Shown here one piece after another: positions 58,791-64,000 of a DNA stretch of 64,000 bases. The stretch covers positions 506,403-570,402 of the forward strand of contig RQTK01000165.1 of assembly GCA_003991915.1 (NCBI GenBank). The letters are read 5' to 3'. The DNA comes from Elysia chlorotica. Taxonomy: Eukaryota; Mollusca; Gastropoda; Plakobranchidae. The translations under genes were made by a program, and so were the position numbers. Below the pieces are notes generated by a model that saw only the letters and a list, made by a program, of their open reading frames with translations, searched no databases and was not told the DNA's origin. Each line of letters begins with the position of its first letter. Position 1 is the stretch's first letter.

Positions 58791-61253
58791 AAAACTCCCT
58801 CACACGAGCAACTCGTCATGGACTGTTAATACGTGAATGTCGACACAACTAATCATTTCATTCAACCAGAGCGTTTTGATAATACAAAGACTTCCACAAA
58901 ATAGATCAAAACAAACCTTTGCGGTGAGAGTGATATTATTCGACTGTTACGGACACTTAGGACATTTTTACATTGCTGCTGTGAGACCCAGGAGGGCTAG
59001 AAAATGTATATATTGAGTTATCATCCTTTTCTAACTTAGCAGTAGCAGCTATTCTAAAAAAATGGGAGTTACGAGTCACTGTTGTTCTTTGTTGTGAAAG
59101 AAACTGTTTAACCACATCAATACGTTATTTGACTGTCTATTTTGAAAAATATATGATTAAAAATAAAAACAACAAAACATTCAGATGGAAACAGACACAA
59201 AGAGCAATGCCATTGAGAGGAGTTTTGACGGAATTAGCCGAGGATATGAAAACTAAAATTGGCACAAAATATTACAATTATTATAGGGATCTGTGTAAAT
59301 TCACCTGTCCTATTCCTATGGGTGTATTACAGTGTTGAGTCGTGTCCTGGTGTGAACACAGTTTGCCTTCAACTTGAAACAGTTGAAAGGGCATTTGAAA
59401 ACTGAGAAGGGATCGGTGACATTTAATGTTGTTATGTACACTACTCGTTTGTTGCCTCTGTTTTGAACATGTCCTGCGCGTGTATCATAGGTGACGGAGG
59501 GACACAAGACAGTTTCGAGTTAGGCGGAGAGAGGAAATAAGACAGCGTGCACTAGCGTAGCGCGTTCACCGTCGTACAACTCGTACCTCAATGGCAGTTA
59601 AGGGGCAGTAAGCCGTTTGACAAAAATGTCCCTTCGAGCTGCAAGCATAAGTTTCCGGGACTTTCCGCCAAGCATAGATCTAGGTCTAGTTAACAAACGT
59701 GAAAGTTGTGCGTTCAAGTGGTTTGGTGTATGTCAAGATTTGTTTAGTTCTCGCGTGTGGTCAGGAGATCCGGACGTAGAGGACTAGGAGACCGTGTGTT
59801 TGTGTGCCTACATTAATTTCATATCTCCTGTAAGGTTCATGGTGTTATCAAGCAAAATTCTCTGGATCTACGGTAATAGTCTAACTTAGTGCCCTTTTGC
59901 TGCAATCATTATTAGAATTAACTTTTAAAAAAAGTGGGATGTGCCTTTTCTGCAAGACTTTTCTTTCAAAATACAGTTGCTGATGTTAGCTTTTATATAA
60001 CATAATATTACATTATCGCATAACTTGTGATTTATAAAAATATTAACACGTAATTGTCATTTTAACAGCTTTTAACACCCAAAGTAGGCTACAGTCGAGG
60101 CGTATCTTTGGACAGAATTATAATATACTTAATTAGGCATAATAATATTCATTTAAGCATCGAGTTTATGTCTGTAGTTGCATCAGAGTCTACGTCCTTT
60201 TTTTCTCTTTCTAAAACTAGTGCAAAATCTATCTGTAGAAAACCAAATGGCTCAATATTATACACATAAAAAGAAACAAGAGCAAAACAAAACAATAAAA
60301 AACAAAAACAAAAACAAATTAATGCATAAACATTAATTTTGCTGCTGCGGATTCGAAGGATCAACGATGCGTCTATTTTACAGCTTGATAAGATAAAATA
60401 ATAACCCTTGTACACAATATTACATGCCCTATATAACGATTCACGCGGATCGTTAAGGATATATAGTTTTTTTAAAATAAAAATAAATAAAGAAATTTGC
60501 TCGCCTTTTTCCCCCGATTGTCATTCGTCTTCACCTCCGACTGATCCGTTCTAGATTCCATTATATCGTATATGGATGCTGACACTAGTTTCTAACCACA
60601 TAAATATGCATGGTAATTCACCACTTGTCTTTAAGAAGAATCATATGCATAAATGCACATTATTATGTATAGATGGATAGAAACTTACAGGTTTGATGAC
60701 AGATACTAAAAATTTCATATATATATATGGGCGTTTTTCAAAAAAAGTGACAAAAGGCAAACTTTGTTTCTCAAAATTTATTTTTTATCCAAATTGTACA
60801 CAAACTGAGGTGAATACATGTTATACATTCCTCTATTATCTCACAAAGTTCCAAAGCTTAAAAATTTTTAGTTAATGATTTAAACGACCTTGACCTTCAG
60901 TAGTCTGGAATTTATGTCCTCTCTGTTACGTTATTTAAAAACAAGTTCTCTATTTTCATGTGTGCAGTTAACTTTTCTGATTTACGTTTTTAATATCCTT
61001 ATACACGATAGATATCAACAGAGTGGTCAAAAAGTGTAAAGATTCTACATTAGATTTATGCAGGCCTTTAAAAGTAACAACCGTCAGCCATGTACAAATT
61101 TCCCAACATTAATTTCACCTGTAATTATCATCAAAATCAAAATTAAAAAATAATACATATTGAAAGGCTTCAAGTACAATAATCTAGCTCGTTTTGCAAA
61201 GCCAATTAATGACAATGTTGAAAACAAAAGATTTACAAGGCATTTTCAGTGAC

Positions 61254-61407
61254 GTAACAGAAAGGACAAATATGTAACAGAGAAGACGGATGTGTAACAG
61301 AGAGGACAATCACTGTAACAGAAAGGACATATCTCTCTGTGTAAGAGAAGGGACATTAGAATACATGTATAGCATTACACTTACAAAGGGAATTAACAGA
61401 AAAGACC
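61254..61407. repeat. Cluster of six 15-bp direct repeats, possible transposon subterminal repeats
   Basis: Copies of GTAACAGARAGGACA start at 61254, 61274, 61294 and 61315, with weaker copies at 61341 (GTAAGAGAAGGGACA) and 61393 (TTAACAGAAAAGACC). Spacing is 20, 20, 21, 26 and 52 bases. They lie about 0.6 kb beyond the stop of the transposase-like gene. Subterminal arrays of this kind are typical transposase-binding sites; the assignment here is inferred from position. Confidence 0.7.
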
Positions 61408-61992
61408 ATGTGTAAGAATGAAATTGTCTATTTATATTGTTTTGTGTTTGTTAGATTGAGCAGAGAATCTGATTTGACTCCTTATTCTTTTAGTTTCACA
61501 GTGTGTCGTCAGTGTGTTTGAACATTTTCATACAAAGACTGTCTCTGGTGTGATTTGCTCACCAACTGTATTTTTTTGTAATAATGTTGGACCTGGATAG
61601 ACAGTTTTCTTGTCTAATTATAAAGAATTTTACATATCGAGTTACATCCATCTAGATCTAGTTAATTGATATTTTACACATTAGATGAAAAAAGAGACAA
61701 AAGTTGTACATGAATAAAAAAAATAAATCATATTGTGTTGTCTACTTATGAGAACACATGTCACAATTTAAAATTGACTAAATATTAATTATGTTAAATA
61801 TATACTTACAGCTAGCACTTAGTAACAAATCAAAGACTAATACAGTTTAAAAAAAAAAGCTTCAAAAAAAAAAAAAATAAAAATAACCACGCGATGGTGT
61901 ACATGCATTTTCATGAAGGTTTACTGATTGAAAAAAATTCAGGACAATAGAATATCAACATTGTATCTCAAATTTAAGCATGTAACATTATC

Positions 61993-64000
61993 TTAAGAAG
62001 AAAATTGTAACAAAGGGACAAAGTGATTTGGAGACCAATAGATTGATGACATTTTGCTATTGTCATGTCTTGTGGAGGTCCACATAATCATGCCTTCAGT
62101 CTCTGACACTTGAACTCTAGGAATTATTTTCCTATTTAGGTGCTTTCGCACCATTGGACTCCCTTTGTCGGGATAGACACTTTTTATTTGCATCTTAAGA
62201 ACACTTGCCAGAGCAAATAACTGCCATATTCCCATAAAACTTTTGTTTTTGCACAGGGCCCATACTTCTTTCTGATAGATGTCTCTGATGACTTCATCAG
62301 ACAAAGTTTGGTTTGGAATAAAAAAATCAGAGTACATTGCAAATGACTTCTTCATTTCATTTGGCTTACTTGGATGAGAGTAGCCCTTCACTAAATTTTT
62401 CTCATCAAGATAATACTCTTGGTAAGTGACTAACTCCTGAATAATATGAAGTCTGACGAGTTCAGGGTTTATGTCTTCACCAAAGGCATAGACAGAGCCA
62501 CAGGCTGGTAAACAATTGCCATCTGCCCTGACTGTAACTGGAAAGTGCATTTTTGATGTCTTTAAATCTTTTGGAACATATAACTTGGCCAAATCGTCTA
62601 TTGGTAATCGTGTTCCCACGACCGATCTCTTAGATCCATACAGATCCCTAAGAAACAAACCATCAAATTCATGCTGAAGTTCAGGAAAAGAGTGACAGTC
62701 AGAGAGTTTTGTAAACACAACCCCATCGGAGAAATCATCATGTGGACAGTTTCTTGAAATATCTCTAACCTCAACAAAATTATCATCGTCTGGTTCAAAC
62801 TGCTTTTGTGAAAAGTAGCTGTGAGAAAAATTTTGCTTCACTTCTTTTGTACTATAATTGGGAGAGGAGAAACAGTGACTGACAAATTCATGTCCCTTGT
62901 GTGAAGATGAAGGAGAGCATGTACAACTTACATTTCTATACAAGACAGAACCTTCTTCAAGACAAACTAATTGTTGCAGACTGTTTGTGCCTTTTACTGG
63001 TTTCAGGGTCTCCTTTATATCATAAAAAGATTCTGGCTTCACCTCATACAACATGACATTAGATTTGGAATTTGACAACTCATCAATGAGGTTGCGAGAA
63101 GACATTATAGTGTTTCCGTGTTTCACCCTTAAATCGGCTTGTCTCTTCACAGCCGCACCGATGCCATCAGGAATCCCCTTTCCATGTCCCGGGGCAAAAA
63201 AATTCCAAAACCCAATTTCAAACCCCTTACGAAAAATTTCTGAACAGAACAGGAAGAAGTTTTTTTTCTGGCGATACTGTTGACTTGGCCCGTCACTAAA
63301 AAAATGTATTGCTGTCACAGCAGGAAAATCTGACCGAATTTTATCTAAGACAGGGCTGAGAAATGCCCAAATTGATTCGGGACAATGGTCCAATGAATCA
63401 GACACACCACAAAAAGATCTGAACTCAGAAGACGTCTGAAAAAACCCTGTGTGTAGTGATATTTGAGGTTGAGAGGCCCCAAAATGCACACTTTGCAATT
63501 GATCACTGTATTTGCCTACATAATTCTCTGCAAAATCGACATGGAGTAACACTTCATTGTCTTTAAGATTAGATTTGACATTTGAATAATGATCAAACTG
63601 ACTTTTCATTGTAAAGAAATGCTTTCTAAATGTTGCTAGCTCTTCATAAAATAGCTTTTCCAAATCGCTAAACGTTCCCGAGTCTTTCAACTTCTGAGTC
63701 AAAGTTACCTTCTTTTTCGTACCATTCTTTAAAAGTCTTTCTTCAGAAATAGATTTCCATACAAACCAAGAGCATGGTTCGTTTGCATTAACCTCTAAGA
63801 CTTTTGGAAGAGTTTTCTCACGACATTTGGGGCACTCGCCAAACATACATTCTTTCCTACTTGAACAACACACACCCTGATGAGCAAGCACATTAACACG
63901 AGAAGTTTGCAAAGCACCTAAATTGTACATAGCAGTTGCAAAGCACTTTATGTTTTCGCAATACTTGCACTGACAAGTGTCTCGGTCAGAGCTTTTTGCT
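61993..64000 (-). CDS. Transposase-like protein with Cys-rich head, DDE/D-type core and vertnin-like OTU domain (5' partial)
   Basis: The frame is open from the window edge to a stop at 61993-61995, 668 residues visible; the first ATG in view is at 63930, so the start is unknown. Numbering from that Met: the head has closely spaced Cys (TCQCKYCENIKC before it, CCSSRKECMFGECPKC after it), probably zinc-binding. The middle carries HVDFAENY (D132), FSDGPSQQYR (D213) and GHGKGIPDGIGAAVKR (D255), an RNase-H-like arrangement resembling a multi-copy, poorly described family in invertebrate genomes (from memory). The end has ADGNCLPAC (D470, C473), GIWQLFALASVL and SPNHFVPL (H636), the Asp-Cys...His pattern of OTU cysteine proteases as in vertnin-like proteins. 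I infer a DNA-transposon protein or a domesticated descendant. The visible part has no frameshift or stop. The direct-repeat cluster near 61.3 kb may be its terminal region. Confidence 0.75.
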   Translation of the reverse strand, partial: AKSSDRDTCQCKYCENIKCFATAMYNLGALQTSRVNVLAHQGVCCSSRKECMFGECPKCREKTLPKVLEVNANEPCSWFVWKSISEERLLKNGTKKKVTLTQKLKDSGTFSDLEKLFYEELATFRKHFFTMKSQFDHYSNVKSNLKDNEVLLHVDFAENYVGKYSDQLQSVHFGASQPQISLHTGFFQTSSEFRSFCGVSDSLDHCPESIWAFLSPVLDKIRSDFPAVTAIHFFSDGPSQQYRQKKNFFLFCSEIFRKGFEIGFWNFFAPGHGKGIPDGIGAAVKRQADLRVKHGNTIMSSRNLIDELSNSKSNVMLYEVKPESFYDIKETLKPVKGTNSLQQLVCLEEGSVLYRNVSCTCSPSSSHKGHEFVSHCFSSPNYSTKEVKQNFSHSYFSQKQFEPDDDNFVEVRDISRNCPHDDFSDGVVFTKLSDCHSFPELQHEFDGLFLRDLYGSKRSVVGTRLPIDDLAKLYVPKDLKTSKMHFPVTVRADGNCLPACGSVYAFGEDINPELVRLHIIQELVTYQEYYLDEKNLVKGYSHPSKPNEMKKSFAMYSDFFIPNQTLSDEVIRDIYQKEVWALCKNKSFMGIWQLFALASVLKMQIKSVYPDKGSPMVRKHLNRKIIPRVQVSETEGMIMWTSTRHDNSKMSSIYWSPNHFVPLLQFSS

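Noticed and set aside
60480-60561. Minus-strand ATG frame beginning MESRTDQSEVKTNDNRGKKA
   Set aside because: It looks like a first exon but runs into AT-rich DNA without a donor, so I could not support a gene.

Overview
The window is eukaryotic genomic DNA: spliced genes with GT-AG introns, an AT-rich background, dense microsatellites and tRNA-derived SINEs. An invertebrate animal, most likely a mollusc and perhaps a gastropod, fits best. That taxon is inferred from an HNRNPUL1-type gene, a SINE whose body ends in GACGTTAAACCAACTCAA, and the long GA/TC, ATC and TTA repeats; it is not proven. I see no bacterial-type operons, CRISPR arrays, rRNA genes or confident tRNA genes.

Layout. (1) 1-10139 is mostly non-coding, with long microsatellites, two SINE copies and a GC-rich, promoter-like island carrying an X-box near 2.66 kb. 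(2) 10150-12609 (+) is a two-exon gene for a 414-residue WD/beta-propeller-like protein. It ends in a clear SOCS box and starts with a possible N-myristoylation motif. Its second exon is strikingly GC-rich. (3) 12.6-22.4 kb is non-coding, rich in ATC and GA/TC repeats. (4) 22.4-51.0 kb (-) is an 11-exon HNRNPUL1-like gene. Its 4512 coding bases (1503 residues) were followed exon by exon with consistent splice phases. It encodes a Q/H/A/P-rich N-terminus, a SPRY domain, an intact P-loop kinase-like domain and a very long RD/RE-, Q- and G/P-rich tail. I found no SAP domain upstream. (5) 51.0-61.2 kb holds a GC-rich, YY1-containing possible promoter, an exact 280-bp tandem duplication, SINEs, and two short open stretches with coding character that I cannot assign firmly. 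(6) 61.2-64.0 kb (-) is a transposon-like gene cut by the window edge. It has a Cys-rich head, an RNase-H-like DDE/D-type core (HVDFAENY, FSDGPS, GKGIPDGIG) and a C-terminal vertnin-like OTU protease domain with Asp, Cys and His all present. About 0.6 kb beyond its stop lies a cluster of six 15-bp direct repeats (GTAACAGARAGGACA type), which could be the subterminal binding sites of a DNA transposon.

The two complete genes are unrelated in function: one is a probable Elongin B/C-Cullin-5 substrate receptor, the other a nuclear RNA-binding protein. The strongest leads are the OTU/DDE fusion with its repeat cluster, the SOCS-box propeller with a lipidation signal, and the UHM-ligand-like motif in the HNRNPUL1 tail.
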